DNA from: Paraprevotella sp.
GTDB lineage: Bacteria > Bacteroidota > Bacteroidia > Bacteroidales > Bacteroidaceae
Direction: 5' to 3'
Length of the DNA stretch: 64,000 nt
NCBI GenBank assembly: GCA_017937925.1
Contig: JAGBCQ010000021.1
Coordinates: forward strand, 56,918 to 120,917
A program made the translations under genes and the position numbers. Shown piece by piece: positions 17,997 through 27,401 of this stretch. The number at the start of each line of letters is the position of its first letter. Position 1 is the first letter of the stretch. The notes below the pieces were generated by a model. The model saw only the letters and a list, made by a program, of their open reading frames with translations, did not search any database and was not told the DNA's origin.

Positions 17997-20612
17997 ATGA
18001 AAAGAATATTTATAGCACTTATTGCTGTTAGCATAATTCTGCCCGGCGTTGCACAGGAACGCAAAATCAATATCGATAGCAATTGGAAATACCAATATGG
18101 TTCACACAAAGAAGCCATTGCCCCCGACTTTGACGATTCGGAATGGCGGACTTTGGATTTACCTCACGACTGGAGCGTTGAGACTGACGCAGCCACAGCA
18201 GCCGGTGACAACATCGGTCCTTTCTCCAAAAACAGTACGGAAGGTTCTGCGAGCGGACAAACAGTAGGTGGCGAAGGTTGGTACAGAAAAACATTCACCT
18301 TAAGCGAAGAAGATTTAAAAGGAAAAGTCAGTTTGTACTTTGAAGGAGCCTATTACCACACATACATTTACCTTAACGGACGACACATCTATTTTAACCC
18401 TTACGGATATTCCTCTTTCCGCTTTGACATTACCGACCATGTACTACCGGCAGGCGAGGAGAACACACTCAGCGTATGTGTTAAGAATGAAGGGAAGAAC
18501 ACACGTTGGTATGCCGGAAGTGGAATCTACCGACACGTGTGGCTCATTAAAACGCCCGCTCTCCATCTAGACGATTGGAGCACCAATATTGAGGCCATCA
18601 GTGAGGACGTCAAAGTAAGCAGTCTTATCTTAAACGAAAGCAGTGAGAACAAAACTGCAACTTTCACAGCAGAGATATACGATAGCGAGAATAAATTGGT
18701 AACTACCAAGAGTCTTGAAACAACAGTCAGCAGCGGCAAAGAAGAGCCGGTAGTTCTTAACATACAGATAAGTGACGCTAAGAAATGGAGCCCGGAAACG
18801 CCCAACCTTTACAAAGCTGTTCTGAGCGTTAGTGACGGAGAAACGACAGACCGATATTCCACTAAGTTTGGTATTCGTACTATTGAATTCAGCGCAGAAA
18901 AAGGATTTTTGTTGAATGGTGTACCTACGCTCTTAAGAGGTGGTTGCGTACATCACGACAATGGTTTGTTGGGTGCCGCATCATTTGACCGTGCAGAAGA
19001 ACGTCGCCTTCAGATACTAAAAAACAACGGTTTCAACGCTGTAAGATGCTCTCACAACATTCCATCCGAACATTTCCTTTATGCCTGCGACAGCATTGGA
19101 CTGATGGTTATTGACGAAGCTTTTGACCACTGGCTTGTAGCCAAGAATCCTAACGACTACCACAACTTCTTTACTGAGTTTTCTAATCGCGACCTTCAAG
19201 TCATGCTACGTCGCGATCGCAACCATCCTTCTATCATCATGTGGAGCATCGGAAATGAAGTTCCGGGACGTATTGAACCAGAAGGCATGGCTGCTGCTGA
19301 ACGTTTAAGAAAAATGGTTAAGAAGTACGACACCACACGCCCCGTCACTGCTGCCATTTGCGATTGGGATATACCTTGGCATCCATGGGAAGACGAAACA
19401 GCCAAAGCTTTTAACAGCCTTGACGTTGGTGGTTACAATTACCTATATAACAAATATGAGAGCGACCATAGCAAGTATCCAAACAGAATTATGTATGGAG
19501 CTGAGAGCTACGCAAAGCATGCCTCACAGAATTGGGATTTGGTAGAGAAGCACCCTTATGTTATTGGCGACTTCATTTGGACCGCCATGGACTATGTTGG
19601 CGAAGCCGGTATTGGTAGTGCGTCCATCAGAAAGAGCGGCAACCAAAGTCAATTCCAAGATTGGCCTTGGTTCAATGGGTGGTGTGGTGACATTGACCTC
19701 ATAGGACAAAAGAAACCACAAAGTTATTATCGTGATGTCGTATGGCGCTTAGCACCTATCACAATGGGTGTAGAACGTCCCATTCCATCGGGATATTATC
19801 AAAGCATATCAAATTGGGGATGGCAATTAGAGCAACAAAGTTGGACTTTCAACGACTTGACAGAAAAGGACATTATGACGGTCAACGTATATTCACGTGC
19901 GCCTCGCGTCCGTTTGTACTTAAACGATGAGTTACTTGACGAAAAGGCTACAAGCAATACATATTGGGCCGGATTTTATATCCCCTATCGCCCGGGCGTT
20001 TTGAAAGCTGTTGAGTTCGACGGAACAAAAGAAGGTGCCTATTTCATCCTTGAAACGACTTCGGCAGACGCTGCCATCCGATTGACTGCCGACCGCAAGG
20101 AAATTCGCTCAAACAACACCGATTTGAGTTACGTAACTATTGAATTGATTGACGAGAAGGGACGTGTCATCACTTCCAATTCCGAGCGTAAGATTAACAT
20201 TACCGTTGAAGGGGAAGGTTCATTGTTGGCTGCAGGTAACGCATCTCCTACAGACATGGAGAGTTTCCGTTCCGAGACTCCGAAACTATACAACGGTCGT
20301 GCGTTGGCTATTATAAAGAGCTCTGATACAGAAGGTGAAATCAAGCTAAAAGTCACTTCAGAAGGATTGGCCGATGCCGTTATCACCATTAAAACCGGCA
20401 AAAACATTCAGGAAGGCTCTGCCATCGCAGAACAAAAGAACGACGAGGATATTGCATACAACATCCATGACGGTCAACTGACGGTGTTCGGAACAAACAA
20501 TTACAACCTTTTTAACATCGCCGGCTCTCTCCTGCCGAAGGGTCAAGTGTTGAACAAGGGGCTTTACATATTAAAGGCAGGAACAAACATCAAGAAGATA
20601 CTTGTCAAATAA
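17997..20612 (+). CDS. Glycoside hydrolase family 2, beta-galactosidase-like, secreted
   Basis: The 871-aa product starts at ATG 17997 with a signal peptide (MKRIFIALIAVSIILPGVAQ). In order: GH2 sugar-binding jelly roll (FDDSEWRTLDLPHDWSVE; GWYRKTF), immunoglobulin-like domain, and TIM barrel with RGGCVHHDNGLLG. The acid/base is E421 in WSIGNEVPG and the nucleophile is E503 in YGAESYAKH. A DUF4982-type domain follows (LYLNDELLDEK...FYIPYRPGVLKAVEFD), then an Ig-like domain. The last 50 residues (KGLYILKAGTNIKKILVK) resemble a type IX secretion sorting domain. The likely action is exo-cleavage of a beta-linked sugar, probably galactose; the exact substrate cannot be read from sequence. The ATG at 17928 is rejected because it falls in the previous gene. 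Confidence 0.9.
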   Translation: MKRIFIALIAVSIILPGVAQERKINIDSNWKYQYGSHKEAIAPDFDDSEWRTLDLPHDWSVETDAATAAGDNIGPFSKNSTEGSASGQTVGGEGWYRKTFTLSEEDLKGKVSLYFEGAYYHTYIYLNGRHIYFNPYGYSSFRFDITDHVLPAGEENTLSVCVKNEGKNTRWYAGSGIYRHVWLIKTPALHLDDWSTNIEAISEDVKVSSLILNESSENKTATFTAEIYDSENKLVTTKSLETTVSSGKEEPVVLNIQISDAKKWSPETPNLYKAVLSVSDGETTDRYSTKFGIRTIEFSAEKGFLLNGVPTLLRGGCVHHDNGLLGAASFDRAEERRLQILKNNGFNAVRCSHNIPSEHFLYACDSIGLMVIDEAFDHWLVAKNPNDYHNFFTEFSNRDLQVMLRRDRNHPSIIMWSIGNEVPGRIEPEGMAAAERLRKMVKKYDTTRPVTAAICDWDIPWHPWEDETAKAFNSLDVGGYNYLYNKYESDHSKYPNRIMYGAESYAKHASQNWDLVEKHPYVIGDFIWTAMDYVGEAGIGSASIRKSGNQSQFQDWPWFNGWCGDIDLIGQKKPQSYYRDVVWRLAPITMGVERPIPSGYYQSISNWGWQLEQQSWTFNDLTEKDIMTVNVYSRAPRVRLYLNDELLDEKATSNTYWAGFYIPYRPGVLKAVEFDGTKEGAYFILETTSADAAIRLTADRKEIRSNNTDLSYVTIELIDEKGRVITSNSERKINITVEGEGSLLAAGNASPTDMESFRSETPKLYNGRALAIIKSSDTEGEIKLKVTSEGLADAVITIKTGKNIQEGSAIAEQKNDEDIAYNIHDGQLTVFGTNNYNLFNIAGSLLPKGQVLNKGLYILKAGTNIKKILVK

Positions 20613-20640
20613 ATATCCGATAAGATTTTGATGAATTACA

Positions 20641-20676
20641 AATAAGAGACGGACTCCGCGGTGTCCGTCTCTTATT
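20641..20676. terminator. Bidirectional terminator between GH2 and msrA
   Basis: A perfect 14-bp stem (20641-20654 / 20663-20676, AATAAGAGACGGAC and its complement) has an 8-nt loop and A/T-rich ends on both sides. The flanking genes converge. Confidence 0.88.
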
Positions 20677-20682
20677 ATATGG

Positions 20683-21168
20683 TTAAAACTTTCTAGTCCT
20701 AATGTGACAGTAGGGCTCGTCACCGGTCTTGTTATAATAATCCTGGTGATATTCCTCGCCTATCCAAAAACGTTCCATAGGACGTAGTTGTGTATTTACT
20801 TCGTATCCCTTTGAACGCAACAACGCTATCACACTTAGTGCCGTCTGTCTTTGGCTTTCATCAAAATAGAATATCTCACTACGGTATTGCGGTCCTATAT
20901 CCGGTCCTATTCCATCGGTCTGCGCAGGGTCATGAATTTCGAAGAACACTTTACACAAATCCTCATACGTTACCACATCAACATCATATTTCACTAAAAC
21001 TGCCTCTACATGGTGCGTCAAATGTGCCTTCACATCGGCATATTGCGGATTCTCCTCCGGGCCACCGATATAACCCACTTGAGTTTCAATCACTCCGTTC
21101 ACTCTTTGTAACTGGTACTGCACGCCCCAAAAACAGCCGGCTGCAAATATGGCTTGTTCTGTTCTCAT
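20683..21168 (-). CDS. msrA: Peptide-methionine (S)-S-oxide reductase MsrA
   Basis: The 161-aa enzyme reduces methionine-S-sulfoxide in proteins. The catalytic Cys is C12 in AAGCFWGVQ. The substrate pocket segment GYIGGPEENPQYADV and EIHDPAQTDGIGPDIGPQYRS are typical. There is no signal peptide and no fused MsrB domain. It starts 10 bp after the GH43-like gene on the same strand, an odd functional pairing that suggests simple co-transcription. Confidence 0.95.
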   Translation of the reverse strand: MRTEQAIFAAGCFWGVQYQLQRVNGVIETQVGYIGGPEENPQYADVKAHLTHHVEAVLVKYDVDVVTYEDLCKVFFEIHDPAQTDGIGPDIGPQYRSEIFYFDESQRQTALSVIALLRSKGYEVNTQLRPMERFWIGEEYHQDYYNKTGDEPYCHIRTRKF

Positions 21169-21178
21169 TATTCTTTGT

Positions 21179-22252
21179 TTATCTATTCTTATTCCTTTGC
21201 TCTTTTTCCCGCATCACGTCGTCCGACCATTGTTTTAGCCGTTTGTATTCTTCCTCTGTCAAACGCATGAAAGAGCCATGTTGCGGTGCCTCAACGCCTT
21301 CTATCGTGACGGGTGAATGAAAATTTTGCATCGTCGCATCTGCTTGACAAATGCGATACTGTTTCGGTCGCGTCGAGTACTGAATATATGCCACACGCCA
21401 TGTACTGTCGCCTATCAGTTGGAATGCTGAGCATCCCTCACATTTGAGTCTTCCTTCAAAACGTACATAATCTGTTTCGCTCTTTATCTTGTACGGACCG
21501 GTCAGACAGTCTGACTCGGCAGCAAAGATTCCGGGTGTACCGCCTTCCTTTTTAATCAGCATGTGATACTTCCCATCTGTCTCAACATAATTGATGTCTG
21601 CGTCAATAGTGGCATACCCCCAATCGAACATCAAACGAGGCTTGGTCAAGGTCGTAAAACTATGGTCGGCATACGAGTAATACATACGGTCATACTTCTC
21701 TTCGTCGGGATTCCATAGAGAATAGTATATCATATAACCGCCTTTCGTCCCGTCCGGCCATACATACGAAGGATCCCAAAATATTTGTGGCGCCCATACA
21801 CGCTTTATCGTACTGAAGTCCTTATAAACATCAGGAGAGTCCGGGTCCGAGAAAATCTCACTGCCCTTACGGAAGTCGAATGCTACGGACGTCCAATTGA
21901 TAAGGTCGTCACTCCGCAACAAGTCTATACCATAATTAAACCAAGAACGACTCTTACGATTACTCATATCAGTAGTAACCATCAAATAGCCCTTTCCATC
22001 GAACGTACGACAGATATAAGCATCGCGCGCTCCCCCTTCAATGGGTGATAACTTTTCTACGTCGTAAACAGGTTCACCACCTATCAAATCTTCAAAATGC
22101 AAACCATCGCGACTCAATGCGTATGCTGTCCACTCTCCTCGCCCACTCATGTGACAATAAAGGTAACCATAATCACCCTTCTGCAGATTTTGTGCCAAAG
22201 AAACCGCACCGATAGCCATTACGACTAATAAAGAGAATAGTTTTTGTTTCAT
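21179..22252 (-). CDS. Secreted GH43-like (five-bladed propeller) glycosidase
   Basis: The 357-aa product has a signal peptide (MKQKLFSLLVVMAIGAVSLAQ). The rest has the repeating pattern of GH43/GH32-type five-bladed propellers: YALSRDGLHFEDL, GGARDAYICRTFDGKGYLMV, LLRSDDLINWTSV, VWAPQIFWDP, YATIDADINYVETDGKYHMLIKKE and RLKCEGCSAFQL, the last giving a plausible acid Glu. The first blade lacks the usual early DP... base motif, so one catalytic acid is uncertain. Such enzymes often act on arabinose- or xylose-containing glycans. It is upstream of msrA on the same strand. Confidence 0.78.
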   Translation of the reverse strand: MKQKLFSLLVVMAIGAVSLAQNLQKGDYGYLYCHMSGRGEWTAYALSRDGLHFEDLIGGEPVYDVEKLSPIEGGARDAYICRTFDGKGYLMVTTDMSNRKSRSWFNYGIDLLRSDDLINWTSVAFDFRKGSEIFSDPDSPDVYKDFSTIKRVWAPQIFWDPSYVWPDGTKGGYMIYYSLWNPDEEKYDRMYYSYADHSFTTLTKPRLMFDWGYATIDADINYVETDGKYHMLIKKEGGTPGIFAAESDCLTGPYKIKSETDYVRFEGRLKCEGCSAFQLIGDSTWRVAYIQYSTRPKQYRICQADATMQNFHSPVTIEGVEAPQHGSFMRLTEEEYKRLKQWSDDVMREKEQRNKNR

Positions 22253-22261
22253 TATAGGAAG

Positions 22262-22297
22262 AAAAAAGCCGCCATCGAGCTACAGCCCGACGACGGC
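22262..22297 (-). terminator. Minus-strand terminator after fumarase
   Basis: On the minus strand GCCGTCGTCGGGC (22297-22285), a TGTA loop and GCTCGATGGCGGC (22280-22268) pair over 13 bp with three G-U wobbles, followed by TTTTTTC. The wobbles become mismatches on the plus strand, so it is specific for the fumarase transcript. Confidence 0.8.
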
Positions 22298-22315
22298 ATG
22301 AATATTTGATTTTAA

Positions 22316-23959
22316 TTACTTCTTACATACGGGCCAAGGTTTGATTTGCTTGAAGAAATCATTACCCTTGTTATCTACCAAGATAAAGGCAGGGAAGTCC
22401 TCAACCTCAATCTTCCAAATGGCCTCCATTCCGAGTTCGGGATATTCCACACACTCAATGCTCTTGATATTGTTCTGTGCAAGAATTGCTGCAGGACCAC
22501 CGATAGAGCCTAAGTAGAAACCGCCATGCTTCTGACAAGCGTCGGTCACTGCTTGACTACGGTTACCCTTTGCCAACATAATCATGCTACCGCCGTTGCT
22601 TTGGAACAAATCAACATATGAATCCATACGACCGGCAGTAGTGGGACCCATTGAACCACATGCCATACCTGCCGGGGTCTTTGCCGGACCGGCATAATAA
22701 ATAGGATGATCCTTAATGTATTGTGGCAACTCTTCACCTCTATCAAGGCGCTCTTTCAGTTTAGCATGCGCAATGTCACGACCTACGATAATCGTTCCGT
22801 TCAATGACAAGCGGGTAGAAACAGGATACTTATCCAACTCTTTCAAGATGTCTGCCATCGGTTGGTTCAAGTTAATCTTCACAGCATCGCCCTCGCCAGC
22901 CTGACGCAATTCAACAGGTATCAACTCACCCGGATTGGAATCTAGTTTCTCAATCCATATTCCATCTTTATTGATCTTACACTTGATGTTACGGTCGGCC
23001 GAACATGACACGCCCAGTCCAACAGGGCATGACGCTCCGTGACGAGGCAGACGCACGATGCGCACATCGTGAGCCATATATTTACCACCGAATTGCGCTC
23101 CCAAACCAATCTTGTGTGCTTCTTCAAGTACTTGTTTTTCCAACTCTACATCACGGAATGCACGACCGGTCTCGTCGCCGGTTGTAGGCAGATTGTCATA
23201 ATAATGAGTAGATGCCAATTTCACTGTCAACAAGTTCTTCTCAGCCGATGTACCTCCGATGACAAAAGCGATGTGATAAGGAGGACAAGCCGCTGTACCG
23301 AGGCTCTTCATCTTCTCAATCATGAAAGGTACCAATGTTGCCGGATTCAAAATGGCTTTCGTCTCTTGATACAGATATGTTTTATTGGCCGAGCCACCAC
23401 CCTTGGTTACGCAAAGGAAATGATACTCCATACCTTCGGTTGCCTCGATGTCAATTTGTGCCGGTAAGTTACATTTGGTATTGACTTCATCATACATCGT
23501 CAGAGGAGCATTCTGACTGTAACGCAAATTCTCTTCTGTGTAGGTCTTATAAACACCTTTTGACAAAGCTTCTTCATCACAGAAACCTGTCCATACTTGT
23601 TGTCCTTTCTCACCATGGATAATAGCTGTTCCGGTGTCTTGGCACAAAGGCAATTTACCTTTAACAGCAATCTCCGCATTACGCAAGAATGTCAGTGCCA
23701 CGTACTTATCATTCTCGCTTGCTTCGGGGTCGGACAATATTTTAGCCACTTGTTCATTGTGCGCACGGCGCAACATGAACGACACATCGCGAAAAGCAGC
23801 ATTGGCCATGGCCGTCAAACCTTCGGCTTCCACCTTGAGGATGGGATGTCCTTCAAACTCGCTCACTGACACATAGTCCTTGGTCAGCAAATAATATTCC
23901 GTATCGTCCTTGCCCAATTGGAACATCGGAGCGTACTTAAATTCTGGTGCGTTTGCCAT
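22316..23959 (-). CDS. Fumarate hydratase, class I (iron-sulfur)
   Basis: This 547-aa single-chain class I fumarase joins the alpha and beta halves found separately in some bacteria. The Fe-S cluster Cys are visible in PLCQDTGTA, in [17 protein letters not shown] and further on. The C-terminal half has [26 protein letters not shown] and [12 protein letters not shown]. It hydrates fumarate reversibly to malate in the reductive branch used for succinate formation. I start it at ATG 23959 ([16 protein letters not shown]); a longer reading to 24172 adds non-conserved residues that overlap the neighbouring gene. Confidence 0.95.
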   Translation of the reverse strand: MANAPEFKYAPMFQLGKDDTEYYLLTKDYVSVSEFEGHPILKVEAEGLTAMANAAFRDVSFMLRRAHNEQVAKILSDPEASENDKYVALTFLRNAEIAVKGKLPLCQDTGTAIIHGEKGQQVWTGFCDEEALSKGVYKTYTEENLRYSQNAPLTMYDEVNTKCNLPAQIDIEATEGMEYHFLCVTKGGGSANKTYLYQETKAILNPATLVPFMIEKMKSLGTAACPPYHIAFVIGGTSAEKNLLTVKLASTHYYDNLPTTGDETGRAFRDVELEKQVLEEAHKIGLGAQFGGKYMAHDVRIVRLPRHGASCPVGLGVSCSADRNIKCKINKDGIWIEKLDSNPGELIPVELRQAGEGDAVKINLNQPMADILKELDKYPVSTRLSLNGTIIVGRDIAHAKLKERLDRGEELPQYIKDHPIYYAGPAKTPAGMACGSMGPTTAGRMDSYVDLFQSNGGSMIMLAKGNRSQAVTDACQKHGGFYLGSIGGPAAILAQNNIKSIECVEYPELGMEAIWKIEVEDFPAFILVDNKGNDFFKQIKPWPVCKK

Positions 23960-24002
23960 AATCGTTTTGTTTTTAATAATTTTATATATTAACCTATTTT
24001 TA

Positions 24003-24806
24003 TCAATAATACCTTTGACCTTTCTCACAATAAGGGCAAAATAGATGAAAATGATAATCTTTTCTATTACAATATTGACAATCCCCTTGTATGGGAGCTG
24101 TGATTCCCCTATGATGGATATGAGCGCCTTTGATTGTAGCTTGTCCTGTCGGATCAACACCTGTACCTCCACAGTTTTTGCATGTAGTATTATTTTTTAT
24201 ACTTTTATCGTTTGCATTATCATTACTACCACCATCAACAGTAGGTTTCCTAAAACCTTTTGAATCTATTATATATCCATCAGGTGTATAAAAAGCATCC
24301 CTTACAAATACGAATCCAGGAGTTTCGGCGTCACATACCAAACAGATACCCTTCCCACTGCATGTTTTACAAACACCCGCAATACACATACATGGATTAT
24401 AATAATTACCAATAACAATAGCTCCTCGTCCTCTACATGCACTACAAATTTTTGTACCATGACATACTGGACATGCATGAGTTCCCCTACAATTGCCACA
24501 ACGATTATATGTTTTTGCATATATCACACCGTTTTCATACTTATGATATTTGGTAAAAATCGAACCTCCGTATGAATATTTAGTCCAACTACTCCCTTTT
24601 GGAGCTGATATCATATCGTAGTCTTTATTTTTATTATTGTGAGTCCCATCATTTCTACTCTGACTAGGTGGTCCGTAGTAATTATTATTTTGAGGGTTTC
24701 CATAATAAAATCCCTGGCTAGGTGGTCCATAGTATTTAACTTGCGCCACCATTACTAGAGAGTAGAAAAATAAGAAATAGAAAGAAAGTTTTCTCATATT
24801 GTTCAT
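24003..24806 (-). CDS. Secreted Cys-rich protein with DnaJ-like zinc-finger repeats
   Basis: The 267-aa product begins with a signal peptide ([19 protein letters not shown] from the second Met). A Tyr/Gly/Pro/Asn-rich segment repeats YYGPPSQ twice (about 26-52). The rest carries many CxxC units of the CxxCxGxG kind: [39 protein letters not shown] and a last CPYC pair. DnaJ proteins use such repeats to bind zinc and unfolded chains, but no J domain is present. Function is unknown. It sits between hflX and fumarase on the same strand with spacings of 29 and 43 bp. Its repeats echo those of small genes at 27.8 and 29.5 kb. Confidence 0.82.
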   Translation of the reverse strand: MNNMRKLSFYFLFFYSLVMVAQVKYYGPPSQGFYYGNPQNNNYYGPPSQSRNDGTHNNKNKDYDMISAPKGSSWTKYSYGGSIFTKYHKYENGVIYAKTYNRCGNCRGTHACPVCHGTKICSACRGRGAIVIGNYYNPCMCIAGVCKTCSGKGICLVCDAETPGFVFVRDAFYTPDGYIIDSKGFRKPTVDGGSNDNANDKSIKNNTTCKNCGGTGVDPTGQATIKGAHIHHRGITAPIQGDCQYCNRKDYHFHLFCPYCEKGQRYY

Positions 24807-24835
24807 TATTAACTCTATAATTCTTCGTTATTTGG

Positions 24836-26089
24836 TTATTCTTCATCGTACTTCTCAAACAAGAAGTCGTTGTATGGGTACTTCTGTACGTGCAACTCAC
24901 GCACCTTGTCATAAAGTACTTTTTTCAGTCCCTCCAAATTGGTCTTTTCTCTTGCCGAGATAAAGATACAATTATCATTGCGCCGTGCCATCCACGTTTT
25001 CATTAAATCGTCCAACGAAATATTTTCCTTACCGGCAGGCGTCAAATCATCCTCGTCTTTCTCCACCCAACTGTATGCATCCACTTTGTTGAATACAATC
25101 ATGCTCGGCTTGTCACTACACTTCAAGTCCGCCAACGTCTTCTCCACTACTTTAATTTGATCCTCAAAATCCGGATGGGCTATATCCACAACATGAAGCA
25201 ACAAATCTGCCTCACGCACCTCGTCAAGCGTGCTCTTAAACGAATCGACCAAGTCGGTGGGCAACTTACGAATAAACCCGACTGTGTCGGACAACAAGAA
25301 AGGTAAATTGTCGATAATAACCTTTCGCACCGTCGTGTCAAGTGTCGCAAATAATTTGTTTTCTGCAAACACCTCACTCTTTGAGAGTAAGTTCATCAAG
25401 GTACTCTTACCCACATTCGTATAACCGACCAATGCCACACGAATCATACGACCTCGATTGCTACGCTGCGTTGTTTTCTGACGATCAATTTCTGCCAAGC
25501 GTTGTTTCAACAATGACATACGGTTCAGAATGATACGACGGTCCATTTCCAACTGTGTCTCACCCGGTCCACGCAGTCCTACAGAACCCTTTCCGCCACC
25601 GGAACCGGAACCACCTCCTTGACGTTCCAAGTGCGTCCACAAACGTTGCAAGCGTGGTAACATATAGCGATACTGTGCCAACTCCACTTGCGTCTTGGCA
25701 TTAGCCGTTTGGGCACGCATGGCGAAAATATCCAAAATCAAAGACGTGCGGTCGAGTATCTTTACCTTTAGTTCCTTTTCTATATTTCGCAATTGTTTGG
25801 CAGATAGTTCGTCGTCGAATATGACCATACCGATTTCTCTTTCCGCCTCCTCTTCAGCCTCTATATATGCACGAATTTCTTCCAACTTACCTGTACCGAC
25901 ATACGTTACCGAACTTGGTCCGTTCACTTTCTGAGTGAAACGCTTCACTGTGACCGCTCCTGCCGTATGCGCCAAGAACTCCAGCTCGTCCAGGTATTCA
26001 TTCGTTTTGCGTTCGTTTTGTGTTTGCGTAATCAAACCCACCAATATGGCGGTTTCTGCTTGCGCCTCTGAAATCACAAATTCTTTCAT
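24836..26089 (-). CDS. hflX: GTPase HflX
   Basis: The 417-aa protein has an N-terminal HflX domain (VTYVGTGKLEEI), the Gly-rich linker GGGSGSGGGKG and GLRGPGETQLEMDRR, then a Ras-like G domain with G1 GYTNVGKST (222-230), G3 DTVGF and G4 NKVD. HflX rescues and splits stalled or heat-damaged ribosomes. A TATCTTTG -7 element (complement of 26117-26124) lies about 30 nt upstream. It is divergent from the unknown secreted gene. Confidence 0.95.
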   Translation of the reverse strand: MKEFVISEAQAETAILVGLITQTQNERKTNEYLDELEFLAHTAGAVTVKRFTQKVNGPSSVTYVGTGKLEEIRAYIEAEEEAEREIGMVIFDDELSAKQLRNIEKELKVKILDRTSLILDIFAMRAQTANAKTQVELAQYRYMLPRLQRLWTHLERQGGGSGSGGGKGSVGLRGPGETQLEMDRRIILNRMSLLKQRLAEIDRQKTTQRSNRGRMIRVALVGYTNVGKSTLMNLLSKSEVFAENKLFATLDTTVRKVIIDNLPFLLSDTVGFIRKLPTDLVDSFKSTLDEVREADLLLHVVDIAHPDFEDQIKVVEKTLADLKCSDKPSMIVFNKVDAYSWVEKDEDDLTPAGKENISLDDLMKTWMARRNDNCIFISAREKTNLEGLKKVLYDKVRELHVQKYPYNDFLFEKYDEE

Positions 26090-26235
26090 CTAAACTTTCT
26101 TCATTATTAACGGAAACAAAGATAATGCAAACTCAGAGAATTAAGAAAGAAAAACGAAGAAAAGAGGACGTGCGTTCTAAAACTTTTAATATATTTGTCG
26201 GAAATAATCGCAATTAACCTTTTAACAACGAAGCC

Positions 26236-26913
26236 ATGAAGTTAAGTTATCTTCTACTTTTTTTAAGCTTTTTGATTACAACTGTCGGCGCGACAGCCCA
26301 ACAAGCACCGGAAGAGGAAAGAACACTGATTCCTTATGAATATCCACAATTCAGAGACGCAACCGTCACCATGATGTTAGGCAGTAAAAAGAAAGTCAAG
26401 GCCAACATCTATTTGGACGGGAGCAAATTCTATTTTTTACAGGGTAAAAGAGCAATAGAGGCAGACCTACACAATGTACGCCAAGTTGAGTTCAACGACA
26501 CGGTGTATATTCCAAAGGATTCCGTCATGGCAAGAATCGTGGCACAAGACAGTAACAAATTGCTGATTTGCATCAAGACTATTGACAAGTATAAAATGAC
26601 CGGAAAGAACGATGGATTCGGCGGTTTAGACCAGCGAGGCGAAGGATTACCCTTCTTTCAGTTGGACAATATGATGGGGAGCATCAGTATGATTGAGTTG
26701 AACGATGGCGATGCTCAAAAGCAAGCCAAAACATTTCCACTAAAGAGAACATACTATTTCATCTTAGACGGCGAGACCGTCCCCGCCAAAGAAAGTCGCA
26801 TCATGCGCCGCTACTCGAAAGCGGAACGTAAAGTTCTGAAAGGCATCACAGAAAATCGTCATTGGAGTTGGAGTGATGAACGTTCGTTGGCTCATTTATT
26901 AGGGTTTTTATAA
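26236..26913 (+). CDS. Secreted protein, unknown function
   Basis: The 225-aa product has a clear signal peptide (MKLSYLLLFLSFLITTVGATAQQ), then a beta-rich region (TVTMMLGSKKKVKANIYLDGSKFYF, VRQVEFNDTVYIPKDSVMARIV) and a basic helical C-terminus (RIMRRYSKAERKVLKGI). I recognise no family. A TATATTTG -7 element at 26190-26197 lies 39 bp upstream, and the gene appears monocistronic. It is followed by a long repeat-rich intergenic region. Confidence 0.8.
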   Translation: MKLSYLLLFLSFLITTVGATAQQAPEEERTLIPYEYPQFRDATVTMMLGSKKKVKANIYLDGSKFYFLQGKRAIEADLHNVRQVEFNDTVYIPKDSVMARIVAQDSNKLLICIKTIDKYKMTGKNDGFGGLDQRGEGLPFFQLDNMMGSISMIELNDGDAQKQAKTFPLKRTYYFILDGETVPAKESRIMRRYSKAERKVLKGITENRHWSWSDERSLAHLLGFL

Positions 26914-26935
26914 GCATTTAAGCACTGATAAGTTC

Positions 26936-27085
26936 GATGAAACATGGTGAGCCACGATGAAACATCATGTTTCACTCCAAAAACCGCATCCACAAAGGGG
27001 ATTCAGAACAAAGTGAAACATGAAACATGATTAAACTTCCTATGTAATACGCGCGCGCGTGCGAGAACGATGTTTCATGTTTCAC
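26936..27085. repeat. GAAACAT / ATGTTTC inverted-repeat block
   Basis: The heptamer GAAACAT or its complement appears about seven times in 150 bp. One pair forms a near-palindrome TGAAACAT-C-ATGTTTCA (about 26958-26974). A larger pair has perfect 16-bp arms, GTGAAACATGAAACAT (27013-27028) and ATGTTTCATGTTTCAC (27070-27085), around a 41-nt loop that contains ACGCGCGCGCGTGCG. It may be a structured RNA, a protein-binding array or a degenerate mobile repeat; sequence alone does not decide. Confidence 0.75.
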
Positions 27086-27114
27086 CCATGCCCTGGCCTG
27101 TCCTTTCATTACAA

Positions 27115-27184
27115 AAACGCCGGACGTCTGTCATCAAAACGCAAGACGTCCGTCGCCACGGCGACAGACGTCCATCATTTTAGT
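27115..27184. repeat. GACGTC hairpin repeat, copy B (inverted relative to copy A)
   Basis: Its reverse complement aligns with 10877-10946 over about 68 bp, sharing GACGTCTTGCGTTT exactly. The arms GGACGTCTGTC (27122-27132) and GACAGACGTCC (27163-27173) still pair perfectly although both differ from copy A, so substitutions in one arm are matched in the other. Confidence 0.78.
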
Positions 27185-27401
27185 ATTGAACCTGCGACTA
27201 AATAGAGAATTTATATTACGTTTCTGTATATAAGAAGTTACGATATTGTTGGTTTTCCAAAACTCAATTTCTTAGAAGAGAAACTTATAATTTATAATTC
27301 AAGTATTCATAAAAGCTATAGAACGGGAGTATCAAACTTTGTACAGAGCATGACACTCCCTATTAAAATTACAATAGACACTCTTTCATGAATTTATCTA
27401 T

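Larger units (their letters stand above)
26914..27401. other. 488-bp intergenic region with two repeat structures and no gene
   Basis: I see no credible reading frame. The left part (26936-27085) holds GAAACAT/ATGTTTC inverted repeats around an alternating GCGCGC run. The middle (27115-27184) holds copy B of the GACGTC hairpin repeat. The right part is AT-rich with one small hairpin, GGGAGTATCA / TGACACTCCC (27325-27334 / 27351-27360), near the 3' end of the next minus-strand gene. Confidence 0.7.

Noticed and set aside
23960-24172. Longer N-terminus of fumarase
   Set aside because: The added residues are AT-rich, unlike class I fumarases, and overlap the 3' end of the Cys-rich gene.
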